Below, one piece after another: positions 47,255 through 58,792 of a DNA stretch of 64,000 nt. This stretch comes from Rugalucina vietnamica. Lineage: Eukaryota; Mollusca; Bivalvia; Lucinida; Lucinidae. The notes below the pieces were generated by a model. It saw nothing but the letters and a program-made list of their open reading frames with translations. It was not told the origin of the DNA and ran no database searches. Position 1 is the stretch's first letter. The number at the start of each line of letters is the position of its first letter. The position numbers and the translations under genes were made by a program. The DNA lies in contig OZ024884.1 of assembly GCA_964017185.1 (NCBI GenBank), forward strand, positions 10,827,548 to 10,891,547, read 5' to 3'.

Positions 47255-48365
47255 AATAAGAGCTGTCGCAGGACAGCGTAGCTCGCCTGACTTGTGCTTT
47301 GTCACTAAATCTATTAAATCTACGACCAAAGACATTGACCTCATTGTCACTCAGGTGGGTTGTGATGGTACAGCATAAAGCAGTTCAACTTGATCCATCT
47401 ACATATTTGATATAGACTTATAACCTAAAATCTAAGTCTGTGACCTTGACCACAGGTGAGTCGAGATGCTACAGCATAATAAAAGAATATAATATCTAAC
47501 AGCAAAGTATCAACTAGATCCATCCATTTGTTCCAGCAATATACAGTTCAAAACACTTTAAGCAAAAGCTTTAACATAAAATTTCAAAGTCTGTGACCTT
47601 GAACTCAAGGTCACCCAGGTGGGTCATGATGGCACAGCATAAAACTTCAGACCAATATCTACCAATATGCAAAGTATCAACTTGATCCCTCTACATATTC
47701 AAAAGATATAGACTTATAAAAACTTTAATCAAAAACTCTAACACAAAATTTCTAAGTCCGTAACCTTGACCTCAAGGTCACCCAGGTGGGTCATGATGGT
47801 ACAGCATAAAACTTCAGACCAATATCTACCAACAAGCAAAGTATCAACTTGATCCCTCTACATATTCAAGAGATATAGACTTATAAAAACTTTAACCAAA
47901 AACTCTAACACAAAATTTCTAAGTCCGTAACCTTGACCTCAAGGTCACCCAGGTGGGTCATGATGGTACAGAATAAAACGTCAGACCAATATGTACCAAC
48001 ATGCAAAGTATCAACCTGATCCATCAACAACTTCAAGAGATATAGACTTATAAAAACTTTAACCAAAGACTTTAACAAAAAATTTCTAAGTCTGTGACCT
48101 TGACCTCAAGGTCACCCAGGTGGGTCATGATGGTACAGCATAAAACTTCAGACCAATATCTACCAACATGCAAAGTATCAACTCGATCCATCAACAACTT
48201 CAAGAGATATAGACTCATAAAAACTTTAACCAAAAACTTTAACATTTTGAGCAACGCCGACGCCGACGCCGACGCCGACGCTAACGCCAACGCCGACGCC
48301 GACGCCGACGCCGGGGTGACTGCAATAGCTCTTCCTGTACTTTCGTACAGGCGAGCTAAAAACAA
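47255..48365 (+). repeat. About 165-bp tandem array, TCAAGGTCA-containing
   Basis: The block CTCAAGGTCACCCAGGTGGG recurs near 47605, 47771, 47939 and 48105, with weaker copies at about 47335 and 47450. Each unit also carries ATCTACCAA-ATGCAAAGTATCAAC and AGAGATATAGACT. The array begins near GTAGCTCGCCTGAC and ends at GTACAGGCGAGCTAA, so its edges are inverted repeats (GCTCGCCTG/CAGGCGAGC). Confidence 0.88.
48257..48312 (+). repeat. (GACGCC)n microsatellite
   Basis: Six-base GACGCC units with two A substitutions, at the 3' edge of the tandem array. Confidence 0.9.
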
Positions 48366-49410
48366 ATACATGTAGCTATGCAAAAATTGCAACATCATTC
48401 CGGGCCGGGCCAATGTTGCTTGCAAAATGTGCAGCTTTCAAATGAAACATTTTTCAGAAAAATCTGTTTGAGAATTCTTTGCAAATTCCTCCAATTTCAT
48501 AAGTGGAAGGGGTAATTTTTGAATTTTGAGATTTAAAATAATAGTCTTCAATGTATGGCATGTATTTGAAAAGTATTTCTGCTGCTTTCTGTATATTTTA
48601 TACTTTTTTCTAAGAATATCATCATTTTGATGTTTAACATTGCTGAAATAGTATTAAACAAAAAATGAAAACAAGTATAAACTTAAAAAAAAAAAGATTA
48701 CCACTTACACCTGATGTCAGTGGCAGAAACCAGGTTTGTGTCAATCAGAAAGACATCAATGCCGGACAGTAGAATTAAGCAGAAAACAATGGTAACATTA
48801 GGTAAAAACATGTTTTGTAAAAAAATATTCTCAGATTAATTTTCAAAACAGTTGTATCAAAAATAAGTAAACGACCAAGGTTAACAGATTTATCAAAGCA
48901 GAATTTTGCTTTTTTCAACGTAAGGCGTAAAATAAAAATAGCCTTGTTTCCGATAACATGCCGAAGGCGGGGTAGAGTCGATAGGTCGGAAAATCTTTTT
49001 ATTTTTTGTGTATTTTTATCTTTCTTGAAAATGGGTAAAAAGGTAGAAACATGCTAAAATTAATCATACATGTAAGTACTCGAAACAAACATGCGATGAA
49101 GTTTAAAACCAGTAGGAAGCTGAATGCGAGTTGACCTAGTATTGTTGAAATTATAGCAGTTTTTAAATCATTGTCTGTTTTCCACTTCAAATGTTGAGGG
49201 TCGGTCTGCATGAAAATATTTCTATTTTATTTTTATTGGCAATAAAAACTGCAGGGTCGGCGCAAAAACTCAGAGTTGGACTGGTTAGCGGAAACACAGC
49301 TATTTTTTGTTTACGCCTAATGCTTCATTTTTCGAAATTTTGCACATGTCTATGCATATTTCAAAACTCAATGGAGGTTACAAACCTCAATCCTGACTTG
49401 CATCAGACCT

Positions 49411-49512
49411 GATAGTGATGCCCTGAAAAATTCATTTTTCCCCAGAACTATTCAGGTTTGGAAAAGTATCCCTTCTCGAGTGGTCTCATCCAAGACCATT
49501 TCAGGAATTTAA
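49411..49512 (+). pseudogene. LINE RT C-terminal scrap
   Basis: Reads K-N-S-F-F-P-R-T-I-x-x-W-x-x-I-P, the well-known C-terminal signature of Jockey/CR1-type LINE proteins, then ends at TAA (49510). It could be the continuation of 46539-46695 displaced by an insertion. Confidence 0.75.
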
Positions 49513-49663
49513 GGTTTCTATCTAAAAATAGGCCCATATCGAGGCAGTTGTTTTAGTGTAAATAGTTTTAATGGTCCACCCCAAAACTATTTTCCCCTTG
49601 ACTAAATTCTAAATTTAGCCAACCACCCCACACCTGAGGTGATGACTGATGATCAGAAATTTT

Positions 49664-49875
49664 GTTGTTTTTTTTTTTTGTATTGAGGCTTAACGTCCCA
49701 GTCATCAATTTTTCAGTCAAGTCGGGACGGAGCCAACTCTTCCTGGGTTTAACCAGTACTGTAGGGAGTTAATGTGTCTTGCTCAAGGACACAACACGGT
49801 GACGCCTGTGGGGATCGAACTCAGGACCTCTCGATTCGGAGTCCGACACTCTACCACTACGCCACCACACTCCCT
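49664..49875 (-). mobile_element. tRNA-derived SINE, full length
   Basis: On plus: T tract, GTATTGAGGCTTAACGTCCC, GTCGGGACGGAGCC, CTTGCTCAAGGACACAACAC, GGGGATCGAACTCAGGACC, CCACTACGCCACCACACTCC. Confidence 0.9.
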
Positions 49876-49925
49876 AAAGATCAGAAATTGATCGACTCAG
49901 TAGGTAGCTTCTTCAACTGCACCCA

Positions 49926-50091
49926 CAGGGGCGGATCCAGGATTTCTGAAGAGGGGGTTCAAATGCAGAAATGGGGGGTACGTTTGCCTAATTTCAGACA
50001 AATTTCTTTAAATTCCCTATGAAGATGAAATAATTTAGGTCCTGAGGGGAGTTGGAGCGAACCCCTTGAACCCCCTCTAAATTCACCACTG
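49926..50091. mobile_element. Short MITE, CAGGGGCGGATCC end
   Basis: Ends CAGGGGCGGATCC and TTCACCACTG are imperfect inverted repeats. ACCCA flanks both sides (49921-49925 and 50092-50096). Confidence 0.7.
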
Positions 50092-50099
50092 ACCCACCT

Positions 50100-51435
50100 T
50101 CTCTGGAAGTCACCAAGCCTAGTGCCACCAACAGAACAGTGCCCAAGAGTGTGAAAGATGAAAAACAGATTTTTTTTATAAAACAAATGGTTATGTAATA
50201 CACGGTATGCGTGTCGATTATTTCCAATGGGGTCATGTTGGTTAGAATCTCCAACACTACCAGACAGCAAGCGTCCAGACCCAGATGGCTAGATTCCTGG
50301 TCTGCAGAGGCTAGACACTGCCTTTTTGAAAAGCTTATACTTGTATAACATTGCATTCAAAAAGCATTACAGTAACATTTGGTAAATACTACCTACTGTA
50401 GTGACCAAAAATTCATGAAATGCCCCGCAATTATATTTCCAAGTATTCAACAGTCTCTAGATTGACAATCAAATAAAAAGAGTGATACAAACCTTGAGTC
50501 ATTTCTTTCTTCGTAAACATTGATCTCCATCACAGTGGATTTTGATACTCTACGGTACCAACTTCGAATACCGGTAGGTTTTACAAAGAAAAACTAAATA
50601 TTAAATATATATATAGCAAGATATTCAACATCTGGCAAACGTTCAAAACTGGACTTTACCAGTGGAATTTCCTTGGTCAAGTTATTCAACTGAAAGTAGG
50701 TCAGCTTGTACAGTCACAGTCAATGGACACCTGTTGCAAAATAAAAATCATTAATAACACCTGTTGTTAGAAAAATTAAGCAAATAAATCCTTCTCTCCA
50801 ACCTCTGATATGACAAAACTGATATCCACTAACTAATAAAACAAAAACAAAATATTTCCAATTGATTCAAGTAAGTAAAATTAATGGTGGACAGGTCCTT
50901 TAGCTGTGGAGGCAAATAGAGGCCCCATATAGGGAAAACAAATTGAATATGAAAACAGACAGAACAATGCAAAGCTAATAAAATCCAAATAAATAATCAA
51001 AACACCGATAAACATAACATCAACGAGAAGAAGAAAAATTCTCAAACACATACATGGAACCATCTGGCAAAACAACATGCTAATAAAGCAAATTCCAAAC
51101 AATTTCCAGACGAGCTAAATTTAGGCAATTTCATGAACCCCCTATTGAGCCTTTTTTCCTGAAACCAAATGGACTATTTATTAATATTTTCCTAAACATT
51201 GTTTATCAATTCACTGATATGACAATTTCTTATCAATTAATTAATATTTTATGAATTATTCCGCCCAGAAAACGCATTTTTGAAAGATGTTCTTTGTAGA
51301 ATAGTAGATTTTTGCTCAGTCGATTGAATATTGGACATTTTGTGCAGTGGTTACAATGTTCTGTAGACACATTTTGCGCTTGGCTAGCTTGTTTCTCCTG
51401 ACACTGATTCTTCGATTCAAAGAGTAAATAACATT
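50100..51435. other. No gene or repeat recognised
   Basis: AT-rich sequence. Frames up to 120 codons on minus (49994-50356) overlap the MITE above and show no domain. Confidence 0.4.
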
Positions 51436-51439
51436 GCGA

Positions 51440-52145
51440 GTCTAAACTCATTTTCAGTTCTATTATTCTTATCATTGTCTCATGGGCATTATTCTGAAAT
51501 ATTAACCGACAGCAGCATAAATATTTCACAGACACCGAAAGGAAACTCAAGTATATTTATAATGCCCTATGAGACCAAAATGACTTTTATATTGTTGCTC
51601 ATGTCTGAAAAGTTAAAAGTAAGCATTCAGATGAAAAGTCCCAACTTTAGAAGCGAGATGTGGAAGAACAAAATGACAATCAGGTACTTGTACAAAGAAA
51701 ACACATCTGAAGCAGAGTGAGCAGCTATTTTCCTGACGGTGGCCACTCAGTAACTGAATATATGAAAACGCACATAAATGATAGCAACAACACAAACGTC
51801 CGACCCAAAGCATAAAACAAGTATAAAAAAACTACATATGTACCGTCTTGGAGCGGCCAGTGACATAAGGGATTTGAGGAACTTATTCTTGGGTCTCATC
51901 GTGCAGGAGTTACATTTTCTCTTGGCTTTATTCTCTAGAGGACATAGATTCTACAATAAGGATTACATGACGTTACTTCGTGTAAATAACACGTCGTGTT
52001 TGAATTCATTTTCGTTTCTTTTATTCTTATCATGGTCTCATGGGCAATATTCTGGAATATCAACCGACAAGAAACATAAATGTTTCACAGAAACATAGAC
52101 ACCATGACATTCCAGTATATATTTTATGGTAGCCTCTTAGGACTG
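51440..52145 (+). repeat. Diverged direct repeats (51445 and 52000)
   Basis: CTTATCAT-GTCTCATGGGCA-TATTCTG-AATAT-AACCGACA is shared at 51468 and 52026. A minus GATCGTTC-family fragment lies between (51655-51790). Confidence 0.7.
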
Positions 52146-52596
52146 AATTGACCTTTAATTTTCGTTTCAGTCAGATTTACGTAACGTTAAAAGCTTAATC
52201 ATCAGCGCGGAAGAAGGGGGTATATTGTGTTTATTTACATGTAAGTAAATAATGAATGGTATCTACGTATAACCCCATTTTCTTTCTAGATTCCTTAGCC
52301 TGAAATCAAACCTGTCCGGAGGCTCTTCCTGCTTATCTAAATTTTAGATCTATTTTTTCTCTCTGATAGATGTACTATATATGCAGACGATAGATGTACT
52401 GTTCTTAAGTTCCCCATAGCGCGTTTAAATTTTCCATTATCGAGTCTAGCCAACTTAATGAATCATTGCAGCTCACTGAAAACTATGGGGCTCGACTTTA
52501 CATGATTTTTGTTCAGATAATATTGATTGATATAAGAGACCGGAACTTCCTTTATGTCCGTACCAGTACGTCACTGTTTTTATTGCTCTTTATATT

Positions 52597-52843
52597 ACGA
52601 AAACTTGTCCATGCAATATACAGAGATTGTTTTAAGTTATAAAAAATGAAACATTTCAGCAGAAAAGTTTTGATATTATTCTTCTAGTTGCTCAAAACAT
52701 AGATTGTGGGTACACGTATCAACGAGTACCCACAAACTATGTTTTGGAGAAGAAAAAAAGGTATACCCTTGCAAACCCAGGCTTTTCTATATAGAAGTGG
52801 AGTTCAAGGGGGTATACATTTCATGGACATGTTTTCCTGATGT
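52597..52843. mobile_element. Hairpin MITE
   Basis: ATTACGAAAACTTGTCCATGC to CATGGACATGTTTTCCTGATG. The centre is reduced to CACGTATCAACGAG. Confidence 0.82.
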
Positions 52844-52984
52844 TTGTCTGACATATTTTAATACTGTTTGCATGCATTTTTTATAGCTTATATCTTATCT
52901 AATTGTTGCGCTATCTTTATTTTACTGTGAACTATGTAATCCAAACGATACTGAACGTGCGCCGCTGAAAAATCCCCACGGTGT

Positions 52985-53160
52985 TTTCACTGTCCTATTT
53001 ATAATAATCACCTTTTGTGCTGTTTGTGGCTTTTATGTGGGTATACATGCATTATTTTAATTAAGTCCAGTTCAGGTAAAAATTGAGTGACTGACCATCT
53101 TGGCGGAAATAGCTCGTAGCCAGTCCTTGTATAAATATCTGATTGTCAGATTTTTTTCAC
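52985..53160 (+). repeat. GATCGTTC-family fragment
   Basis: TGTGCTGTTTGTGGC, TTAAGTCCAGTTCAGG and GGAAATAGCTCG blocks. Confidence 0.5.
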
Positions 53161-53168
53161 CAATATTT

Positions 53169-53402
53169 GAGCCACCGCATGGGAAAACCAACAATCTGCA
53201 TAGGAGAAAACAAAGCCGCTGATCAGCTTCGCAGTAACTGCGAAGCTGATCAGCGCCATTGTTTTCGCTACACGGATAATACAATTCCTCTACTTTCTAA
53301 ATCCAAAATTTACAGCCTCTAATAATCTTCTGTGACTGTACAGGCTGGTTTGTGTCGGACCTGGTCGGAATCCAAATTGTTGGTTTTCTCATGCACGGGC
53401 TC
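53169..53402. mobile_element. GAGCC-family MITE with ATTT duplication
   Basis: GAGCCACCGCATGGGAAAACC to CATGCACGGGCTC, flanked by ATTT at 53165-53168 and 53403-53406. Centre GATCAGCTTCGCAGTAACTG-CGAAGCTGATC. Confidence 0.9.
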
Positions 53403-53704
53403 ATTTTTGTGTTTCTAAAGTGAAAATCTGGTTTTGAATGCATGTCTAATTATTGCTTTCTTGTACCTTTAATTTGATCATACAAGGTATCGTGATACAT
53501 ACAATCTTATTAAGGTGATGCTAAGTAAATCACTTCGTCATAGGACGGTCCGATGGGAAACCCAGGTGGTGTGAACTATTGAACTATGAGTGGATATGTA
53601 CATATGGCCATAGACGCTTTTCAAAAAGGTTGTACAATAGAGCAGTATAAACCCATTTACATGTACCTGTTGAGTTAAAGAAATACGGAACCAGAAACAC
53701 CTTT

Positions 53705-53928
53705 TTGCGCGCGGTGGCGTAGTGGTAGAGCGTCGGACTCCGAAACGAGAGGTCCTGGGTTCGATCCCCACAGGCGTCACCGTGTTGTGTCCTTGAGTAA
53801 GAAACATTAACCCTCTACATTACTGGTTAAACCCAGGAAGCGTTGGCTCCGTCCCGACATGACTGAAAAATTGTTGACTGGGACGTTAAGCCTCAACACA
53901 AACAAACAAACAAAACCAAAAACACCTT
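53705..53928 (+). mobile_element. tRNA-derived SINE, full length, best head
   Basis: The head GGTGGCGTAGTGGTAGAGCG (box A) is followed by an anticodon-loop-like CTCCGAA and the box B GGTTCGATCCCC, close to a tRNA-Arg layout (inferred from the CCG loop). The body has GTGTTGTGTCCTTGAG, GGCTCCGTCCCGACATGACTG and TTGACTGGGACGTTAAGCC, with an (ACAAA)n tail. Internal pol III promoter boxes are both intact. Confidence 0.92.
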
Positions 53929-54754
53929 TTTGTCGCCCGTCACAACGGGTGACATATACGATAGGATTTTCCCAAAGAAACAGCGAAGAAAACCGACAGA
54001 ATCCAAATAAGAAAAATATGTATGGTTCTCGAGATATTTTACATGCCATTCGACAAAGCGGGAAACCAGCAACGTTTTTACCGACAAGAACTGACTATTG
54101 AAAGGCAGAAAGTGATTGGTTAGATCTATTCCGACCAATCATACATTTGGTCTTGAAACTGGTTCGGATTTTTTTGCTGTGGATTTAGCGATTATGAGTG
54201 TACACAGTCGTTTCGCAAGTAGTTTCGTCTCCTGGACACAAAATTTCGGTTCTGTATTTTGATTAGGCAGAATGTTCAACAGAACATTACACCCCACCAC
54301 ACAAATGGATAGACCAAGGTATAAAAGTGTAACGCGATGTAGGTTAGACAGTTGATCTACATGTATATCCTGACAGATAACCATTCTTACGCAATCCAGG
54401 ACTAAATGGATGGTGGTGTAGATCTAAATATCAGATAAACGGGCGATACTAGCTTTTTTAAAAGCTATCCTTGTACTTTGTTATTTTATTTAATTCATAA
54501 TGTTTGTTTTAAAGCCGTTTAATGTTTTATAAATAACTGGGATTTTCCAATGGATTTTCCAATGACACACTTGGGTCGATACAGCGTAGGAATTCATATA
54601 CACACTATGTACAAGATTCCAAAATGAATAAGTTTAAACACAATTTTTTAAAGTTAACTCTTATTCAATATTTCGGCCGAAATTGTGTTTTATTAATTCC
54701 CTGTGGAATATAAACAAATCTAGTGAATAAGTTTAAATGTTCTTGTTTTCTTGA

Positions 54755-54934
54755 AAATGATGCAGTGGTTAAGTCACTCACCTTGTAAACCAGGGGTCGC
54801 AGGTTCGATCCCGGGCTTCTCCTAAAACCTCCTTCCGGTTGAGCCTTCGGGTGCTCCCGGAACAACAAACCCACAAAAACAACCTCCTATAGTACTGGTC
54901 TCGCCCAGGAAAAAAAAAAAAAAAAAAAAAAAAG
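54755..54934 (+). mobile_element. Second tRNA-derived SINE family with poly-A tail
   Basis: Box A-like TGATGCAGTGGTTAAGTCAC, anticodon-like CTTGTAAA, box B GGTTCGATCCCGGG, then a 24-A tail. The body differs from the CAAA-tailed family. Confidence 0.85.
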
Positions 54935-55162
54935 AAAATAAAGATTTATGTTAGTCCTCGGAACTTGGAATCATGATGATGACGACGCTGTAAATATTTA
55001 AATATTTGACTTTATTTCGATAAATTCATTTTACTAATACCTTGTCGTTCAGATGTTTACACATGGTGGATGTTCAATAACCGAGTGTAGACATATTGTA
55101 GGTAAATGTGAAAAAATGAACTGCTTAAGTTTGAAAAGTAAACCGTGCACAGAAAGAAAGGG

Positions 55163-56610
55163 ATGCAAATAATGGGCGATCACCAAAGTGCCCGAACTGC
55201 AGCTGTAGATACGCTGGACAGGTTTTACAACGATCTTTTTAACAAGGAATTAAAACTTAAACTCAGCGATGTTGAAAATGCGGACCTGTATAGTGCTGTT
55301 ACTGATTTTGTTAGGAGGATTGCGAACGACGTAGGAAGAAAGGATCCGCGTTTGAAAATAGTTTATATCAGTTGATAGCGCTAGGGAAGGCACACAGATC
55401 TGTACCCCGTGTGAATATGACTTCTTACTAATTTTGAAAGAGTTATCTAACAACAATGATCTGATTCTCCACGCTGGTTGTCCTGATAGCTTAAGCTATG
55501 TACATGTTTATTAACACAGAACTAGATCGCGACGATGCTTTGACGATATAGCGAAGGATGGTTATTTAAAAGCAACTCAAAATTATGAAAATTATATGTC
55601 ATTCTATAAACAAGATAGTATTAGACAAATTCTTAAAACGTCTTTACAAAATGTCGCAATTGAAAATGCGACACTGGAGGTGACAAATGACTCTGGACCT
55701 TTAAATTTCAAATCAACAGAAATCGAGGCCCATGGTCCTGCACTAATGATACTTCTGAGTTGGCAGTCACATCATGGCGGTGACTCAATGGATATATCGA
55801 CTGACCTGTGTCCAGCTATAAGGGCCGTGTCACTAAGGCTGTGTGCCGGAAAAGAACCAATAACACCGGAAAGTGTGGCATGTCAATCATATTACGAACA
55901 TGCGCAAAAGACAGTTTCAGAATTACTTATACCCTGCAGGCGAAGCGCAACGTGTGTTCACAGACTTTGCTTTAAAGTTGCTCATACAGAAACGGAAATG
56001 CGTCTGATGACTTTGCTTTAAAGTTGCTCATACAGAAACGGAAATGCGTCCGATGGCAAACATCACGGAACATCATAGGAGGTGTTACAAAATATCTTAT
56101 CAATGGACGACCAGGCCCATCCATAGCAATGAAGAGTGTTCTATCCAAGTTTTATTATCCGTTCTATGATCATCCAACGCAAGTTCATTCGTACGCCCTG
56201 AAGGTCCTAGTTTGGAACCACCATTACAAAAGCAAATGTGTCGAAAACAGTTATCTGTCGTCGAGTTTGGATGAAATATTAACGGATCTCAAAACGATTT
56301 TAACATATAATACAAATGGGGTTAACTATGGACATGCTCCCTTGTCCATTTAATAATCGCGAAAGCGTTTAGAGCCAACCAAAACGGTTTGAAGAGAGAC
56401 GGCAACTAGAAGTGGTTATTGAGGACGGAGTGGTCTTAAGACAAAGAGTCCTGTCTTACGAAATTGTCAATGATGGACATGGACAAGTATGATTTCGAAG
56501 CTGTGAAAATAGAAACACTGAACATCGCTAGCTACGATGAGAAGCGGGCACATGTTTTAATGAGTGCTGCGTATGTTTGTACCGCAGTGCTTATGGCATT
56601 AGTCCTCTAG
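55163..56610 (+). pseudogene. Broken Mab-21/cGAS-like nucleotidyltransferase gene
   Basis: Intact relatives are cytosolic nucleotidyltransferase-fold proteins; the cGAS-like receptors among them make cyclic dinucleotide signals in innate immunity. Segment 1 (ATG at 55163 or 55172, to 55374) is an alpha-helical N-terminus with F-Y-N-D and D-P-R-L. After a 1-nt shift, S-A-R-E-G-T then E-Y-D-F (55413-55421) gives the active-site layout GS...EGT...ExD, with Asp where the Gly of GS is expected. TAA interrupts at 55512. The same frame resumes (about 55530-56020) with H-G-P-A and S-x-D-I-x-x-D-L, the third acidic position. A 46-bp tandem duplication (55963-56008 and 56009-56054) shifts the frame again. 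The C-terminal helical lobe (56024-56353) has A-L-K-V-L-V-W. Beyond TAA/TAG come charged segments and a hydrophobic end (56563-56608). There are no introns, so a single-exon gene or retrocopy. Confidence 0.8.
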
Positions 56611-56698
56611 AAAAGGCTTTGCATTTTTCATGATTAGATTTGCCAGAAATCGTAAAGACCTCGTTCAGGCACAATATTTGCCACGGCTATTGATAGAA

Positions 56699-56935
56699 CA
56701 TTACGAAAACATGTCCATGTAATATACAGATTTTTTTTCTTCCTAAGTTGTAAAAATTGAAAATTTTCAGTAGAAAAAAAAATGAGATATTTTTAAAACT
56801 TTACTCAAAACATGGATTGTGGCTACACTTTAGAACCGCCTGTGTGAATCGGTTCTAACGAGTATCCACAATCTGTGTTTTGGTTCAAAAATAAGAAAAA
56901 ATATTAGGTTAACCCCTGAAAACCCCAGTACTTTG
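56699..56935. mobile_element. Hairpin MITE, truncated at right
   Basis: CATTACGAAAACATGTCCATG start and centre GAACCGCCTGTGTGAATCGG. It stops after AACCCCAGTACTTTG. Confidence 0.75.
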
Positions 56936-57474
56936 TCCAATAGGAAACAGACATGACATTTATATTTATAACGGTAAATGTGACGTAAGCCGAAGCTGAA
57001 AATTTCTGTGTTTATCGTTTTAGACATTTACGATTCAAGCCATTTCCAATGTAAATTATCATATGTACAGAGCTATTTTTTTTCTTTTGCTGAGAATTGG
57101 GAAACCTTCTCATAACCAAACATGTATGTCGTCAAAGTTTCTGACATTTACTTACAATCTCTTACAAGTAAACACGTTGATGTCACCAGATTTTCCGACT
57201 TGAAAACATACTTGGGATTTCCTCGGATCCATAATTTAATTGGATCCGAGGGATTTTCTACTTAACCACTGTGACATTAGCCCGTCAGACGAATGGATTC
57301 ACCCATCAATATCAATTTTGGTGAGAGTCATTTCATTTTAGGGACATCAGGAGTGATTTATTTTTTATGCTATTTTTATTGATTTTTTAAGCAAACAGTA
57401 TAGCCCCATTTTGCCTATGTCCCGTAAAAGGACACAACACTTATATGAGTTAACAGAACCTATTATTGGAAACA

Positions 57475-57700
57475 AATGTGGTAGAGCGGCTAGCGAAGTA
57501 CACTGTATATAGTGTATACAGGTTTATAGGGTGCATAATTGACCAGTCTAACTGGTCCGGACCTTTTAGCCTCTTGGTTATGACGCCTGATTTCCACCAC
57601 GGCGATCGGGGTTCGAGGCCAGGTCTGGCTGGATGTTTATTTACATGTCAATATTTCTCCTCCTATTACATTTGGTGCCTGGTGCCAGTCAAAAAGTGCC
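57475..57700 (+). repeat. tRNA-like repeat unit, copy A
   Basis: GGTAGAGCGGCTAGCGAAGT leader, then TTTTAGCCTCTTGGTTATGACG (box A-like) and GATCGGGGTTCGAGGCC (box B-like). Confidence 0.75.
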
Positions 57701-57779
57701 TGGGAATACTAGTAGTTAGTTGTGGATATGTGAATCCTTAACATTTGTAACAAATGCTTCGTTGTACCATGGAGGAATG

Positions 57780-58075
57780 TGGTAGTGCGGCTAGCGAAGT
57801 TCATTGTTTATAGTGTATATATGTTTATACATCTGAAGAGGCTTGAGTAGCCGAAACCGCGGTATAGCCCATCCCCCTTCTCTTTAATACGTTCACTGCT
57901 CGTAAAGGATCCCCGTTTTATTTTTATTATAGGGTGCATAATTGACCAGTCTAAATTGTCCGGACCTTTTAGCCTCGTGGTTATGACGCCTGATTTCCAC
58001 TTCGGTGATCGGGGTTCGAGGCCAGCTCTGGCTGGATGTTTTATTTACAGGTCTATATTTCTCCTCCTACTGCAC
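57780..58075 (+). repeat. tRNA-like repeat unit, copy B, with 95-bp insert
   Basis: The same unit as 57475-57700. Between GTTTAT and AGGGTGC it carries an extra block from ACATCTGAAGAGGCTTGAGT to TTATTTTTATTAT (about 57831-57931), which holds the GAGTAGCCGAAACCGCGGTA motif also found at 25370 and 25750. Copy A lacks it. Confidence 0.8.
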
Positions 58076-58465
58076 AAACATTGCAAGCGATTAAGTCTGT
58101 GTATTGAAAAGAAGCTTTTATTCAGTCTGTCCAGGAGTGTCTATAGCCATTGGTTTTACAAGACGCTCTGTTCTGCAGGAGTGTTTTGCAATTGGTAACA
58201 GCAAAACATCATAACCATATTATTATTTCCGTAGGAAATAATGAAACGCTATATTTCTGAAAAAAGTAAGTGCGGCGTACTAAGTCACAGATTGCTAGAC
58301 GGAACCTTAATGTCGACGTGTTTAGTATTCATGAATTAAACAACACCAACATGAAAAGTGTCCAGTTTTCCGTTTTTGTAGAATGTATTGATGGATAACA
58401 AATATCAGTATACTGGAATGTATAATACATTCTCTTCCATTTGAATGTCCCTATGAGATATTTTG

Positions 58466-58555
58466 TTTGTTTTTTTTGTTTTTATGTTTAACGCCCCGGT
58501 CAACATTTTTTCATTCATGTTGGGACGGAACCACACCACCGTTTCCTGGGTTTCA
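58466..58555 (-). mobile_element. SINE 3' fragment
   Basis: TTTAACGCCCCGGTCAAC, GTTGGGACGGAACC and GTTTCCTGGGTTTC. Confidence 0.75.
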
Positions 58556-58792
58556 TCAGGAAAACATGTCCATGCAATGAATACCCCCTTAAACCCCACT
58601 TTTATATAGTAAAACTGGGGTATGCAGGGGTATATCCATTTTTCTTATTTTTGCCGAGGGGGTTCTAACGTGTACCCACAATCTATGTTTTGAGCAAAAA
58701 TAAGAAAAATATCGAAACTTTTCTACTGAAATTTTTCATTTTTTACAACTTTAGAAATCACTACATATATTGCATGGGCAAGTTTTCGTAAT
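58556..58792. mobile_element. Hairpin MITE
   Basis: CATCAGGAAAACATGTCCATG to ATGGGCAAGTTTTCGTAATG. The left half of the centre is deleted (TTTTTGCCGAGGGGGTTC). Confidence 0.82.

Noticed and set aside
48072-48425. 117-codon minus frame with Ala-Ser repeats
   Set aside because: It is the GACGCC microsatellite plus the 165-bp array read on the other strand.
53711-53777. Functional tRNA-Arg gene
   Set aside because: The tRNA-like head is followed by the SINE body and CAAA tail, and near-identical heads recur at 45738 and 49664.
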